Below, piece by piece: positions 43,886 to 52,771 of a DNA stretch of 64,000 bases. The DNA lies in the NCBI RefSeq assembly GCF_003697815.1, contig NZ_RDQG01000022.1, positions 1-64,000 of the forward strand. Reading direction: 5' to 3'. The stretch is from Halalkalicoccus subterraneus. GTDB taxonomy: Archaea > Halobacteriota > Halobacteria > Halobacteriales > Halalkalicoccaceae. How positions within the stretch are numbered: position 1 is the stretch's first letter; each line of letters begins with the position of its first letter. A program made the position numbers and the translations under genes. The notes under the pieces are model-generated. The model was given only the letters and a program-made list of their open reading frames with translations, ran no database searches and was not told the origin of the DNA.

Positions 43886-43924
43886 CGGTATCAGTTATCC
43901 CTTCTCCGATAAAACGGCTCCGCC

Positions 43925-44209
43925 CTACTCCCCTTCCAAGGGCGTGCCCCGCCGCGCGATCGTCGTCGCCGGGAGGCCCGCGCGCTCTGCGTGTTCCTCG
44001 ACGGCGTCCTCGCTTTCGGCCTCGTACTGACAGAAGGTCCCGATCACGTCGTCCTCGTCGTTGGTGAGCACCTCCGATTCGTTCCACTGGATGTCCGTTC
44101 CCTCCTCGCGCATCTCCTCGAGGACGCGCCCCGATTCCGACGCGGCGTCGTCGAGGTCGCCCTGACTGATCGGCGCGTCGAGCTCGCGATAGATCTGAAA
44201 CTCTACCAT
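43925..44209 (-). CDS. DUF4242-type small protein
   Basis: The 94-residue protein starts MVEFQIYRELDAPISQGDL and has the family pattern WNESEVLTNDEDDVIGTFCQYEAESEDAVEEHAERAGLPA spread over two beta-alpha units, with one cysteine in TFCQYEA. Related bacterial proteins have been described as nickel-binding. Metal binding here is not shown. It lies 39 bases downstream of the regulator start on the opposite side, so it is transcribed toward that gene's start and may be its operon partner. Confidence 0.78.
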   Translation of the reverse strand: MVEFQIYRELDAPISQGDLDDAASESGRVLEEMREEGTDIQWNESEVLTNDEDDVIGTFCQYEAESEDAVEEHAERAGLPATTIARRGTPLEGE

Positions 44210-44278
44210 ACCCCACACTCTCCGTCATGGTTTGTAAGGGTTTCTCATGTTTAAACGACCGGCATGTCCCGTGGCACG

Positions 44279-44286
44279 CTTTATCC
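44279..44286 (+). promoter_or_regulatory. TATA box of the gene at 44312
   Basis: CTTTATCC is centred about 30 bases ahead of ATG 44312. The divergent DUF4242 gene starts about 70 bases to the left. Confidence 0.45.
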
Positions 44287-44311
44287 GTCGAGTCGACGAA
44301 CCCTTATAGGT

Positions 44312-44668
44312 ATGCTCGTACATCTCCACCAGTACAAACACGAGGAAGTCGAGTTCGACGACAACCGGACGACCGGCGAGTCCCAGACGGAGGACTCGGT
44401 GAACAAGGACAGCGAGGAGTACTTCGGCGCGAACATCGAGGACTTCGACGTCGAGACGTGGGAGACCGTCGAATACGAGGGTGATCCGATCCAGCGACGA
44501 ACCCTGACGGTCGGCGGAGTCGCCGCCGTCTCCGTGCCCCAAGACGACGCCGAGGGCGACGACCCGGACCTGCCGGGGCGGACGATTCAACTCCGGATGG
44601 GCGGGGACCAGGAGTTCGTCGAGCAGGCCGTGTTCGTCGAGGCCCAGGACGAGAACCCCGAGCAGTAA
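44312..44668 (+). CDS. Conserved acidic haloarchaeal protein, 118 residues
   Basis: The protein starts MLVHLHQYKHEEVEFDDNRT. A strongly acidic middle follows (EDFDVETWETVEYEGDPI) and a strand-rich end with TVGGVAAVSVPQDDAEG and RTIQLRMGGD. It is soluble, without cysteines. I do not recognise a family with a known role. It is 48 bases upstream of the RaSEA gene on the same strand, so co-expression is possible. Confidence 0.75.
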   Translation: MLVHLHQYKHEEVEFDDNRTTGESQTEDSVNKDSEEYFGANIEDFDVETWETVEYEGDPIQRRTLTVGGVAAVSVPQDDAEGDDPDLPGRTIQLRMGGDQEFVEQAVFVEAQDENPEQ

Positions 44669-44716
44669 GACACAGGAGACGAAGCCGCTTTAGGCCGCGG
44701 GCGGCTATCGCGTTCA

Positions 44717-45787
44717 ATGAGCAAGCCGAGTCCCGAGGTCTACGAACAGGGGCGCGGGATGGACGCGCACAACCAGGTGATGCGCGGAATCCGCGCCGAG
44801 AAGGAGAAACACTACGATCCCCACGAGCCCACTCGGGTCTGGCTCGACGAGGACAACACGCCCGACGGAATCCGTCAGTCGCTGACGATCATCCTCAACA
44901 CCGGCGGCTGTCGCTGGGCGCGCGCGGGCGGCTGTACGATGTGTGGCTACGTCGCCGAGTCGGTCGAGGGGGGGTCGGTCTCCCACGAGGCACTGATGGA
45001 TCAGATCGAGGCCTGTCTCAAACACGAACGGGAAAACGCGGACGAAAAGAGCCCGTTGATCAAAATCTACACCTCCGGGAGCTTTCTCGACGAGCGGGAG
45101 GTCGGGGCGCACTCGCGAGCCGCGATCGCAGAGACGTTCGGCGACCGCGAGCGGATAGTAGTGGAAAGCCTGCCCGATTTCGTCGAGGCAGAACGGGTCG
45201 GCGATTTCACCGAGCAGGGGCTCGCGACGGACGTGGCCGTGGGACTGGAAACGGCGACGGACAGGGTACGTCGGGACTGCGTGAACAAGTACTTCGACTT
45301 CGCCGACTTCGTCGAGGCCAGCGAGGCCGCCGAGGCGGCGGGTGCGGGGATCAAGGCCTACCTGCTGCTCAAGCCCCCCTTCCTCTCGGAGTCAGAGGCC
45401 GTCGATGACATGAAGCGCTCGATCCGCCGGTGTGCGGAGTACGCCCACACCGTCTCGATGAACCCGACGAACGTCCAGCGCTACACGATGGTCGACGAGC
45501 TCTATTTCAGGGGCGGTTATCGACCGCCGTGGCTCTGGTCGGTCGCCGACGTACTCGAATCGACCGCCGACGCCGACGCGATCGTCGTTTCGGACCCGGT
45601 CGGTCACGGCTCGGATCGGGGCCCGCACAACTGCGGGGAGTGTGACGACCGCGTCCAGCGCGCGATCAAGGACTTCGATCTGCGTCAGGATCCCTCGGTG
45701 TTCGAGCAGGTCTCCTGTGAGTGTGAGGCGACGTGGGGGGCAGTGATGGAGCGAGAGAAGGGCTACAACATGCCGCTTGCCCGGTGA
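44717..45787 (+). CDS. Archaeosine synthase radical SAM subunit RaSEA
   Basis: The 356-residue protein has the radical-SAM cysteines in the unusual spacing GCRWARAGGCTMCGY (C-x7-C-x2-C). ESLPDFVEAERVGDF, VGLETATDRVRRDC and KAYLLLKPPFLSE follow as barrel strands, and a C-terminal CGECDDRVQRAI and CECEATW cysteine set. RaSEA converts the lysine-preQ0 adduct made by ArcS into archaeosine at tRNA position 15. Its partners ArcS and TgtA are encoded about 30 kb to the left on the same strand. Confidence 0.93.
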   Translation: MSKPSPEVYEQGRGMDAHNQVMRGIRAEKEKHYDPHEPTRVWLDEDNTPDGIRQSLTIILNTGGCRWARAGGCTMCGYVAESVEGGSVSHEALMDQIEACLKHERENADEKSPLIKIYTSGSFLDEREVGAHSRAAIAETFGDRERIVVESLPDFVEAERVGDFTEQGLATDVAVGLETATDRVRRDCVNKYFDFADFVEASEAAEAAGAGIKAYLLLKPPFLSESEAVDDMKRSIRRCAEYAHTVSMNPTNVQRYTMVDELYFRGGYRPPWLWSVADVLESTADADAIVVSDPVGHGSDRGPHNCGECDDRVQRAIKDFDLRQDPSVFEQVSCECEATWGAVMEREKGYNMPLAR

Positions 45788-45878
45788 ATTAACCCGCTCC
45801 TAATCCGGATACGGCGGTCAGTAACGAAGTACTGCCGGACGAATCGAGTCGGTACCGTCGGCGACGGCGGCGACACAG

Positions 45879-45995
45879 ATGGCCCATGAGACAGACGAGG
45901 CGGTCGTCCACGCGGACGGCTGGTTCATCATCAGAAACACTGACGATCCCACCCAGTGGCTCGCGAGCGACTCGCCGGTCGATATCCGGCGTTAG
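45879..45995 (+). CDS. Very small conserved haloarchaeal protein, 38 residues
   Basis: The frame starts MAHETDEAVVHADGWFIIRN and ends ASDSPVDIRR. The pattern of a DGW turn, strand, N-T-D-D-P, W and a short acidic end is one I have seen in small haloarchaeal proteins. Its stop TAG overlaps the purQ stop in TTAG (45992-45995), the same architecture as other convergent pairs here. That supports it as a real gene. Confidence 0.65.
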   Translation: MAHETDEAVVHADGWFIIRNTDDPTQWLASDSPVDIRR

Positions 45996-46663
45996 GCGAA
46001 CGCCGCGAGGATCTCCCGGCCGTCGGTCCCACCGATATGGGCCAGCACCGCGCGCTCGGGATGGGGCATGAGCACCGCGGTCGTTCCGCGCTCACCCACC
46101 ACCCCGGCGACATTGCCGGTCGACCCGTTGGGATTGGCCGTCTCGGTCACCCGCCCATCGGCATCGCAGTACCGGAACAGCACCCGATCCTCGCTCTCGA
46201 TCCGTTTTAGGTCCTTCTTACCGATCTCGAAACGACCCTCGCCGTGGGCGATCGGCAGTTCGATCACCTCGCCTTCCTCGTATCCCTCGGTCCATGGCGT
46301 GTCGGCGCTCTCGACGCGCAGGTGGACGTGTTCGCACTGAAAGCGCGCGCTCGCGTTCGTCGTGAACGCGCCCGGCGTGAGTCCAGATTCACTGCCGATC
46401 TGGGCGCCGTTACAGACCCCGAGGACGGGGACTCCCTCGGCGGCAGCGTTTCGGATTTCACGGAGGATCGGCGAGCGGGCGGCCATCGCACCCGCACGGA
46501 GGTAATCGCCGTAGGAAAAACCGCCCGGCAGGACGATACCGGTCGTGACCTCGGGCAGTCCGTCCTCATGCCAGACGATCTCGTTTTCGATCCCCATGGA
46601 ATCGAGCGCTCGCTTCGCGTCCCGATCGCAGTTCGACCCGCCGAAGCGGACGATCGCGATCAT
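45992..46663 (-). CDS. purQ: Phosphoribosylformylglycinamidine synthase, glutaminase subunit PurQ
   Basis: The 223-residue class I amidotransferase has the nucleophile cysteine in PVLGVCNGAQIG, the glycine loop LPGGFSYGDYLRAG, and the C-terminal His-Glu pair in MPHPERAVL. It supplies ammonia for step four of purine synthesis, working with PurS and PurL. The start overlaps the purS stop (46660-46663), so the genes are co-translated. PurL is not in the window. Confidence 0.96.
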   Translation of the reverse strand: MIAIVRFGGSNCDRDAKRALDSMGIENEIVWHEDGLPEVTTGIVLPGGFSYGDYLRAGAMAARSPILREIRNAAAEGVPVLGVCNGAQIGSESGLTPGAFTTNASARFQCEHVHLRVESADTPWTEGYEEGEVIELPIAHGEGRFEIGKKDLKRIESEDRVLFRYCDADGRVTETANPNGSTGNVAGVVGERGTTAVLMPHPERAVLAHIGGTDGREILAAFA

Positions 46664-46914
46664 TCTCGTGCCTCGACCGCTACCTCGTAGTCGTGGATCG
46701 TCGGGTTCGCGAGCAGCCGGTCGGCCATCTCGGTCGCCCGGCGCTCGACCGCTTGCTCCGAATCGGCATTCATATCGATCTCGAAGCGATCTGCCGAACG
46801 CAGCTCCTCGAGGTCGAATTCGAGGCGTTCGAGCGCCCGTTTCGTCGTCTCGGCCTCGGGATCGAGCACGCCGCGTTTCAGGCGCACGGTCACGATCGCG
46901 GTGTAGGCGGCCAT
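46660..46914 (-). CDS. purS: Phosphoribosylformylglycinamidine synthase subunit PurS
   Basis: The 84-residue protein starts MAAYTAIVTVRLKRGVLDPEAE and ends ATEMADRLLANPTIHDYEV, the standard PurS pattern. It bridges PurQ and PurL and helps ammonia transfer. It precedes purQ with a 4-base overlap and is divergent from purU. Confidence 0.94.
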   Translation of the reverse strand: MAAYTAIVTVRLKRGVLDPEAETTKRALERLEFDLEELRSADRFEIDMNADSEQAVERRATEMADRLLANPTIHDYEVAVEARE

Positions 46915-47081
46915 ACCCGAAAGAGCGCAGTCGTGCTCAAAAGCTCTTTCTACTCCGCGATGTGATGCACGAACGTGCGGGCGGTCGTGGACGATCGTTT
47001 CGTCTGGATTCGCCGGACGGACACGCTTTTGACGCCGACCGGCCGAGGGACGCCAATGAGTCCGACCACGGGGTGGCGACG

Positions 47082-48023
47082 ATGACGCCGCCGCTGACTG
47101 AGATCACGGTCGTCGGCGACGACAAGACGGGCCTGATCGCTCGCGTGACGACGCTGCTGTTCGAGCGCGACATCAACATCGAGGACCTCGATCAGGCGGT
47201 CCGGGAGGGGCTGTTCCGGATGACGATGCACGTCGACGCGAGCGGGATGACGTGCTCGGAGGACGAACTGCGGGCGGCGCTCGCCGATCTGGGCGAGGAC
47301 CTCGGGGTCGACGTCCAGGTCCGATTCCCGGCCGACCGCGAGACCCAGGGGATCGCCGTGCTCGTCACCACGGAGAGCCACCCGCTCGAAGCGCTGTTCG
47401 AGGCGTGGGCCAACGACGAGCTGGGCGCGGACATCTCGGTCGTGATCGGGAACCACCCGGACCTGGAACCGCTGGCCGAACACTACGGCGTGCCGTTTCA
47501 CGACATCGGCACTGAAAGCGGGAGCGCGAGCGAGGAGCGCCTGCTTGAACTCCTCGATCAGTACGAGGTCGATCTGATCGTCCTCGCCCGGTACATGCGC
47601 ATCCTCTCGCCGAACGTCGTCTTCCGTTACGAGGACCGCATCATCAACGTCCATCCGAGCCTGCTGCCCGCCTTCCCCGGCGCGGAGGCCTATCGCCAAG
47701 CCATCGAGGAAGGGGTTCGGATCGCCGGCGTGACCGCCCACTACGTCACGACCGACCTCGATCAGGGACCGATCATCACCCAACGGGCGTTCAATTTGCC
47801 CGATGACGCCGGTATGGAGGAGATCAAACGCCGCGGCCAGCCCCTCGAAGCCGAGGCGTTACTGGAGGCGGTTCGTCTCCATCTCGACAAGGCGGTCGCC
47901 GTCCACCGCGGACGGACCGAACTCCGGGGTGGCGAGGAGTACCAGCTCGGCATGGATCGCGCGGTCGACGAGATAAACCCGGACAGACCGATCGACGGCA
48001 TCGGGGAGGTTCTGACCGACTAG
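47082..48023 (+). CDS. purU: Formyltetrahydrofolate deformylase-like protein (PurU)
   Basis: The 313-residue protein has a tandem ACT-like N-terminal part (ITVVGDDKTGLIARVTTLLF, then GIAVLVTTESHPLEALFE) and a formyltransferase domain. Catalytic-type residues are in VVIGNHPDL (Asn), NVHPSLLPAFPG (His) and VTTDLDQGPIITQ (Asp). It releases formate from 10-formyl-tetrahydrofolate, feeding formate-dependent purine steps. ATG 47082 is preferred over far upstream in-frame starts that lie in purS. Its stop shares CTAG with purC. Confidence 0.92.
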   Translation: MTPPLTEITVVGDDKTGLIARVTTLLFERDINIEDLDQAVREGLFRMTMHVDASGMTCSEDELRAALADLGEDLGVDVQVRFPADRETQGIAVLVTTESHPLEALFEAWANDELGADISVVIGNHPDLEPLAEHYGVPFHDIGTESGSASEERLLELLDQYEVDLIVLARYMRILSPNVVFRYEDRIINVHPSLLPAFPGAEAYRQAIEEGVRIAGVTAHYVTTDLDQGPIITQRAFNLPDDAGMEEIKRRGQPLEAEALLEAVRLHLDKAVAVHRGRTELRGGEEYQLGMDRAVDEINPDRPIDGIGEVLTD

Positions 48024-49033
48024 AGCTCTCGGACCCGCTCGACGACCGATTCGAGCGGCGGGGCGGCGAACCACTCCTCGCCAGTGTAGGCGTTCGTGCC
48101 CGACGCGTACATCTCGGAGGCGAGATCGAGCACGTCCGTTGAGAGGGGCTCCGGATCGCGCTCGCAGAGCGTGCGCCAGTCGGCGATGTCCTGGGACTCC
48201 GCCTCCGCCTTCGCCGCCCGGAGCGCCTCGACCCACTCGGGCTGGGTGCGTTTGTGATAGCCCCGAATAACCTCCTTCGAGAGCTGCTGGCCGTCGTAGG
48301 AAAACCGGTTCTCGTCGAAGGTGCCGACCACGTCCGCGACGCGGATCTCCCCGTCGACGTAACAACACTCGATCTTGCCGTCCTCGTGGAGGAAGCCGTT
48401 CGAGCGCGCTTGCTCGCTCACGACGCGGTTGACCTCGCGGGCGACGGTTTCGAGTCCCGGGAGATCCGCTTTTCCAGCGATCGCGTCGGCCTCCTCGGGA
48501 TCGAGATATCGGTCACTCTCCTCGTACTTCGTCGAGAACTCGACGATCGGTTCGTCGAGTTCGACCGCCTCGTCGGGCCACGCCTCGAACGCCAGCCCGT
48601 GCTCTGCGGGTTCGCTTCGCCGTCGCAGGCTCGATCCCTCCGGTACTCGGTTCCGAAAGACGATCTCCAAGGGAATCAGGTAGTTCTCGCCGGCGTCCGT
48701 GTGATAGGCGTCGTAATCGTAGGTACGCCCCTTGTGGGGCAGCTCGGGCACCTGTACGAGGTCGATCGCCATCCGGACGGGCGGGTTCTCGATTTCCGCG
48801 AGCGCTCGCACGTCCTCGCCGACGCCCCGGTAGTGGGTCGCGATTCCCTCGCGTTCGAGCAGTTCGAAGTTGAACGCCCCCATCGTACAGAGGCTCGCGC
48901 CCTTCCGGGGGATCGTATCGGGCATCCGCCCCCAGTCGAACACCGAGTAGGCGTCCGTGAAGACGAACGCCCCCGCTCCCGGCGAGGCGGCGGTCGGTTC
49001 GCGCTCGATATGGAACTCCTTAACGCTCGTCAT
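48020..49033 (-). CDS. purC: Phosphoribosylaminoimidazole-succinocarboxamide synthase
   Basis: The 337-residue protein has the SAICAR synthetase marks: FVFTDAYSVFDWGRMPDTIP near the N-terminus, IPLEIVFRNRVPEGSSLRRR, and GEIRVADVVGTFDENRF in place of the usual LAD-x-K-xEFG segment. It joins aspartate to CAIR. It is longer than the bacterial form (about 240 residues), with a C-terminal helical extension as in haloarchaeal relatives. It converges on purU with a 4-base overlap. Confidence 0.93.
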   Translation of the reverse strand: MTSVKEFHIEREPTAASPGAGAFVFTDAYSVFDWGRMPDTIPRKGASLCTMGAFNFELLEREGIATHYRGVGEDVRALAEIENPPVRMAIDLVQVPELPHKGRTYDYDAYHTDAGENYLIPLEIVFRNRVPEGSSLRRRSEPAEHGLAFEAWPDEAVELDEPIVEFSTKYEESDRYLDPEEADAIAGKADLPGLETVAREVNRVVSEQARSNGFLHEDGKIECCYVDGEIRVADVVGTFDENRFSYDGQQLSKEVIRGYHKRTQPEWVEALRAAKAEAESQDIADWRTLCERDPEPLSTDVLDLASEMYASGTNAYTGEEWFAAPPLESVVERVREL

Positions 49034-49160
49034 GGTCGTCCCCGTTCATGGGGCGAGTCGTTTCGGCCCCGGCATGAACGTTTCCCGTTCATCGCGTTAG
49101 CCGGTGGCTAACGAGACTTCACATCAAATTAACTATGATTATTCGTCCGATCGCGGGCGT

Positions 49161-49394
49161 ATGAACCTCCGATTCTGTCCCGAGTGTGTCTCGCGCGGCG
49201 TCGACTCCCCGTTGATGGTCTCGGGGGAGTGTACCTACTGCGGTCACCGGTATGCACCGATCACCCACCGAATCGCCGACTACGAGTACCGCCTCCGGTT
49301 CGCCGTCGACTCCCTTCGCTTCCGACTCGGCGCGACGACCGGAGGTGCCCGCTCGAGAGCGGCCATCGGGGGCCTCATCGCCCGTCTACACTGA
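49161..49394 (+). CDS. Small zinc-ribbon protein, 77 residues
   Basis: The protein starts MNLRFCPECVSRGVDSPLMV and has a second pair ECTYCGHRY, a four-cysteine zinc ribbon. A basic, Arg-rich helix follows (DYEYRLRFAVDSLRFRLG), which could bind nucleic acid. An in-frame ATG at 49104 exists, but the earlier region contains AT-rich promoter-like sequence (AACTATGATTATT). Function is unknown. Confidence 0.65.
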   Translation: MNLRFCPECVSRGVDSPLMVSGECTYCGHRYAPITHRIADYEYRLRFAVDSLRFRLGATTGGARSRAAIGGLIARLH

Positions 49395-49431
49395 TCCCGT
49401 TCGTTATATCTCGGAGGGATCTACGGGACGT

Positions 49432-50180
49432 ATGGACGAGCGACTGGACCGGCTCGCGAACGCGATCGAGGCGGGCGACTCGACGGTCGCGCTGACCGGC
49501 GCGGGCGTCAGCACCGCCTCGGGGATTCCCGACTTCCGGGGCGAGGACGGCATCTGGAACGCGGAGTTCGACCCCGGCGACTTCCGGATCGAACGGTTTC
49601 TCTCCGATCCGGCCGGCTTCTGGGAGGACAGGGTAAAACTCCACGAGGCGATGTTCGGTACCGAAATCGAACCCAACGCCGCCCACGACGCGCTCGCCGA
49701 ACTGGAATCACGGGACTGGCTCGACGCCGTGATCACCCAGAACACCGACGGGCTGCACGGGGCGGCGGGCTCGAAGGAACTGTTCGAACTCCACGGCAAC
49801 TCTCACCGGGTCGTCTGCATGGACTGCGGGCGAAAACGGGACGCCAAAGCCGTCCGCGAGCGGGTTCGTGCCGGCGAGTCGCCGCCACGCTGTGACTGTG
49901 GCGGCCTTCTCAAACCCGACGTGGTGCTGTTCGGCGAGTCGCTGCCCGGGGCGATCATGGCCGAGGCACAGCGCCGCGCCCGAGAGAGCGACGTCTTCCT
50001 CGCCATCGGCTCCTCGCTCACCGTCGACCCGCCGCTTCGCTTCCGAAAGCCGGCGCACGCGACGGGTTTCTCGCGATCTGTAACTTCGACCCGACGCCCC
50101 ACGACGGCCGGGCGGACGTCCTCGTCCGCGAGGACGTGACCGAGGTCCTGCCCGCGCTTGCAGCGCGGTTGGGCGCCTAA
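49432..50180 (+). pseudogene. Sir2-family NAD-dependent deacylase, broken by a frameshift
   Basis: The first frame encodes a normal sirtuin: ALTGAGVSTASGIPDFRG, VITQNTDGLH, ELHGNSHRVVCMDCG and RCDCGGLLKPDVVLFGE, up to GSSLTVDP near base 50030. There it changes to an Arg/Ser-rich tail ending at 50139. From base 50031 another frame continues the family exactly (ASLPKAG, FLAICNFDPTPHDGRADV) to a stop at 50180. One missing base at about 50029-50031 explains this. It is either an inactive allele or a sequencing error. The restored stop overlaps the next gene's stop in CTAA. Confidence 0.85.
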
Positions 50181-50980
50181 CGAAGCCCGCCTTCGAGGCG
50201 CGAGAGTGAATCGGGATCGTGGCCGAAAAACAGCGTCGCGCCCTCCCGGCGCTCCATCTCCCGTAACATCCGCAGGCTGTCGTACCAGTCCCGTTTGCTC
50301 CATAGGAGAGTCGGCCCGAGCGGGAGTCCATCGGTGTAGTTCTCGGCGACGTAGGCCTGATCGCCCGCGACGATCACGGTCCCGGTCTCGGGGAGTGCCA
50401 AACGAAGCCCCATCAACCCGGGGGTATGGCCCGGAAGGTGGAGGAACTCGACCCCCTCGAAGCGGGTTTCGTGCTCACCGTAAACTACCCGCCAGTTCAG
50501 GTCGTGATCGAAATCCTTCGCGAGGTAGGCGGGGTCGCCCGCGTCGGTCTTCGCGCTGTAGTAGGCGTGTTTCAGCTCCTTTTCGTGGACGTAGACCGGG
50601 ACGTCGGTGCCCGCGAAGTTGTGTAAACCGCCGGCGTGATCGAGGTGCAGGTGGCTCTGGATCACCGCGTCGATCTCCGAGAGGGCGTAGCCCGCCGCCT
50701 CGAGATCCTCGTCGAGGGGGTGCTCGCGTGCGTCGTAGTGCTCGAAGGCGTCGTACAGTGGCTCGGGCCAGTACCCTTCGCCGGCCTCGGGATGCGAGCC
50801 GGTATCCCAGAGGATCGTCGCCTCGGGGTGCTCGATCACGAGGTCGTAGACGGGCGTCTCGACGATCTCGGCGTCGGGGTTCGGGTCGCTCGCGCCCGCG
50901 AGCTTGTAACCTTCGACCATGTAGTTCTTGTCGGCGCGGACTCGCCCGCGGTCTATCGGCGTGATCGTCGCGTCGATCAT
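50177..50980 (-). CDS. MBL-fold hydrolase of the N-acyl homoserine lactonase type
   Basis: The 267-residue protein has the metal motif SHLHLDHAGG (HxHxDH), the later His in HLPGHTPGL, an Asp in VIVAGDQAYVAEN, and FFGHDPDSL. The N-terminal ILWDTGSHPEAGEGYWP segment is typical of AiiA/AttM-like lactonases. It may open lactones, including acyl-homoserine lactones, but archaeal members are little studied. It is divergent from the LLM gene. Confidence 0.88.
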   Translation of the reverse strand: MIDATITPIDRGRVRADKNYMVEGYKLAGASDPNPDAEIVETPVYDLVIEHPEATILWDTGSHPEAGEGYWPEPLYDAFEHYDAREHPLDEDLEAAGYALSEIDAVIQSHLHLDHAGGLHNFAGTDVPVYVHEKELKHAYYSAKTDAGDPAYLAKDFDHDLNWRVVYGEHETRFEGVEFLHLPGHTPGLMGLRLALPETGTVIVAGDQAYVAENYTDGLPLGPTLLWSKRDWYDSLRMLREMERREGATLFFGHDPDSLSRLEGGLR

Positions 50981-51050
50981 ACCGTCCGTTGGGACGATGC
51001 AGGCTTATACCCACCTTAGGGTTCATGGTTCCCACCGTCGAACGACCGGT

Positions 51051-52010
51051 ATGTCACGCGGTGTCCTGCTCCCCGACGTCGACCCGACCCCCGAGTTCGC
51101 CCGCTGGATCGGTTCTCTCGGCTATGACTCGATCTGGGCCAACGAACTCTGGGGACGCGACGCGTTCGTCACGCTCGCGGCGGTCGCACCCCACACCGAC
51201 GCGGCGCTCGGAACGGCCATCGTCAACGTCTTCTCGCGCTCCCCGGCGGTGCTGGCGGGTGCGGCTTCGTCCCTCTCGGCGCTCGCTTCGGGCCCGATCC
51301 GACTGGGAATCGGCCCGAGCACACCCAAGGCGATCGAGGACCTCCATGGCGTCCCGTACGAGCGGCCCGTCCGCCGGATCCACGAGACGGCCGAACTCGT
51401 CCGCGCGTTCACCGCCGGCGAGGGCCGCGTCGAGTACGACGGCGAGGTCTTCTCGGTCCGGGACTTCCCGGCGCTCGACGGCGAGGTGTCGGTCTACGCC
51501 GCCGCGCTCGGCGAGACGAGCCGACGGGCCACCGGGCGCACCGCCGACGGCTGGTTGCCACACATGATCCCCTTCGACGATCTGGAGGGGGCCTTCGAGA
51601 CGGTCCGGCGGACCGCCCGGGAGGCGGGCCGCGATTCCGACTTCGCCGTCTCGCCCTACGTTCCGTCGGCGGTCGCCGACGATCCCGACGAGGCCCGTGA
51701 GACGATCCGCGGCCATATCGCGTACTACGTCGGCAGCGGCGAGGGGTATCGCCGGGCGGTCGCCGGCCGGTTCCCGGAGGAAGCGGAACGGATCGCCGAG
51801 GCGTGGGCCGCGGGCGAGCGCAGCGACGCCCGCGAGGCGGTCACGGAAGCGATGGTCGACGCGTTGGGCGTCGCGGGAACCCCTGAGGGGGCACGCGAGC
51901 GGTTCGCGGCGGTCGCCGAAACCGACCCGGTCACCGAACCGATCGTCGTGGTCCCCTCGAACGCGGGCGAGGAAACGGCCGAGCGGACGATCGAGGCACT
52001 CGCGCCCTAG
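51051..52010 (+). CDS. LLM-class oxidoreductase, probably F420-dependent
   Basis: The 319-residue TIM-barrel protein starts MSRGVLLPDVDPTPEFARWI. It has DSIWANELWGRDAFVTLAAVA, the RLGIGPSTPKAI strand that corresponds to the cofactor site, and SRRATGRTADGWLPHMIP. The luciferase-like family uses F420 in most haloarchaea. F420 synthesis genes cofH, cofG and cofC follow within 5 kb. The substrate is unknown. Its stop shares CTAG with the HAD gene. Confidence 0.87.
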   Translation: MSRGVLLPDVDPTPEFARWIGSLGYDSIWANELWGRDAFVTLAAVAPHTDAALGTAIVNVFSRSPAVLAGAASSLSALASGPIRLGIGPSTPKAIEDLHGVPYERPVRRIHETAELVRAFTAGEGRVEYDGEVFSVRDFPALDGEVSVYAAALGETSRRATGRTADGWLPHMIPFDDLEGAFETVRRTAREAGRDSDFAVSPYVPSAVADDPDEARETIRGHIAYYVGSGEGYRRAVAGRFPEEAERIAEAWAAGERSDAREAVTEAMVDALGVAGTPEGARERFAAVAETDPVTEPIVVVPSNAGEETAERTIEALAP

Positions 52011-52654
52011 ACGAGATCGAGGACCTCTCGGAGGTCAGCGAGTCGGTGGTCGACCGCCGGACCGTCGTCGGCACCGTAGGCCGCGGTCCGCATTCCTGCC
52101 TCCTTCGCGCCCTCGATGTCGTGGTGATACCGATCCCCGACCATCAGCGAGCGCTCCGGGACGGTTCCCGACTTTGCCAAAGCCGCCTGAAACATCGCCG
52201 GATCAGGTTTCGTTCGTCTGACTTCCTCGGAGGTCGTGATCGAGTCGAACCGTTCCAAGACATCGAACGTTTCGAGGATCCGCCGGCCCTCCGCGGCGTC
52301 GACGTCACTGATCACGCCTAGGTAGCTCCCGCGTTCGGCGAGCGTCTCGACGACTTCGACCGCGCCGGGGTTCGGTTCGATCGTCTCGGCGAGTGCGCTC
52401 TCGAACAGCGGCTCCCACTCCCCGTCGATTCCAAGCGCGGCGATCGCCCGCTCGTAGCCCGCCCGCGCCGAGCGGAACTCCGTGCCCTCGCGCTCGCGGA
52501 AGTGTGCGCCCAACTCCTCGCGCCACGTTTCGAGTGCCGCATCGGAATCGAGGCCAGCCTCCTCGCTCAGGTCTGCGACGAACCGCTCGTGGGCGCGCCG
52601 GACGGACGCCGAATCGAGAAGCACACCGCCGATGTCGAAGAAGATCGCGTCCAT
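52007..52654 (-). CDS. HAD-family hydrolase
   Basis: The 215-residue protein has motif I FFDIGGVLLDS with the nucleophile Asp, motif II LGVISDVDAAEG, the lysine in RRTKPDPAMF, and motif IV MVGDRYHHDIEGAKEAGM. It is a phosphatase or haloacid-dehalogenase-like enzyme with a helical cap between residues 15 and 85. The start MDAIFFD at 52654 is preferred over an in-frame ATG at 52741. Divergent from cofH. Confidence 0.9.
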   Translation of the reverse strand: MDAIFFDIGGVLLDSASVRRAHERFVADLSEEAGLDSDAALETWREELGAHFREREGTEFRSARAGYERAIAALGIDGEWEPLFESALAETIEPNPGAVEVVETLAERGSYLGVISDVDAAEGRRILETFDVLERFDSITTSEEVRRTKPDPAMFQAALAKSGTVPERSLMVGDRYHHDIEGAKEAGMRTAAYGADDGPAVDHRLADLREVLDLV

Positions 52655-52771
52655 CGAATCGGTGGGAGGTACCGACCAGCACGGTTTATCGCTATCGGTG
52701 GGCGCGTCGCCTCGCCGACCGAAACCTCCGCTATCGGCCAAGCTTTTGTTCCTGGGGGTCGGTCACACGCT

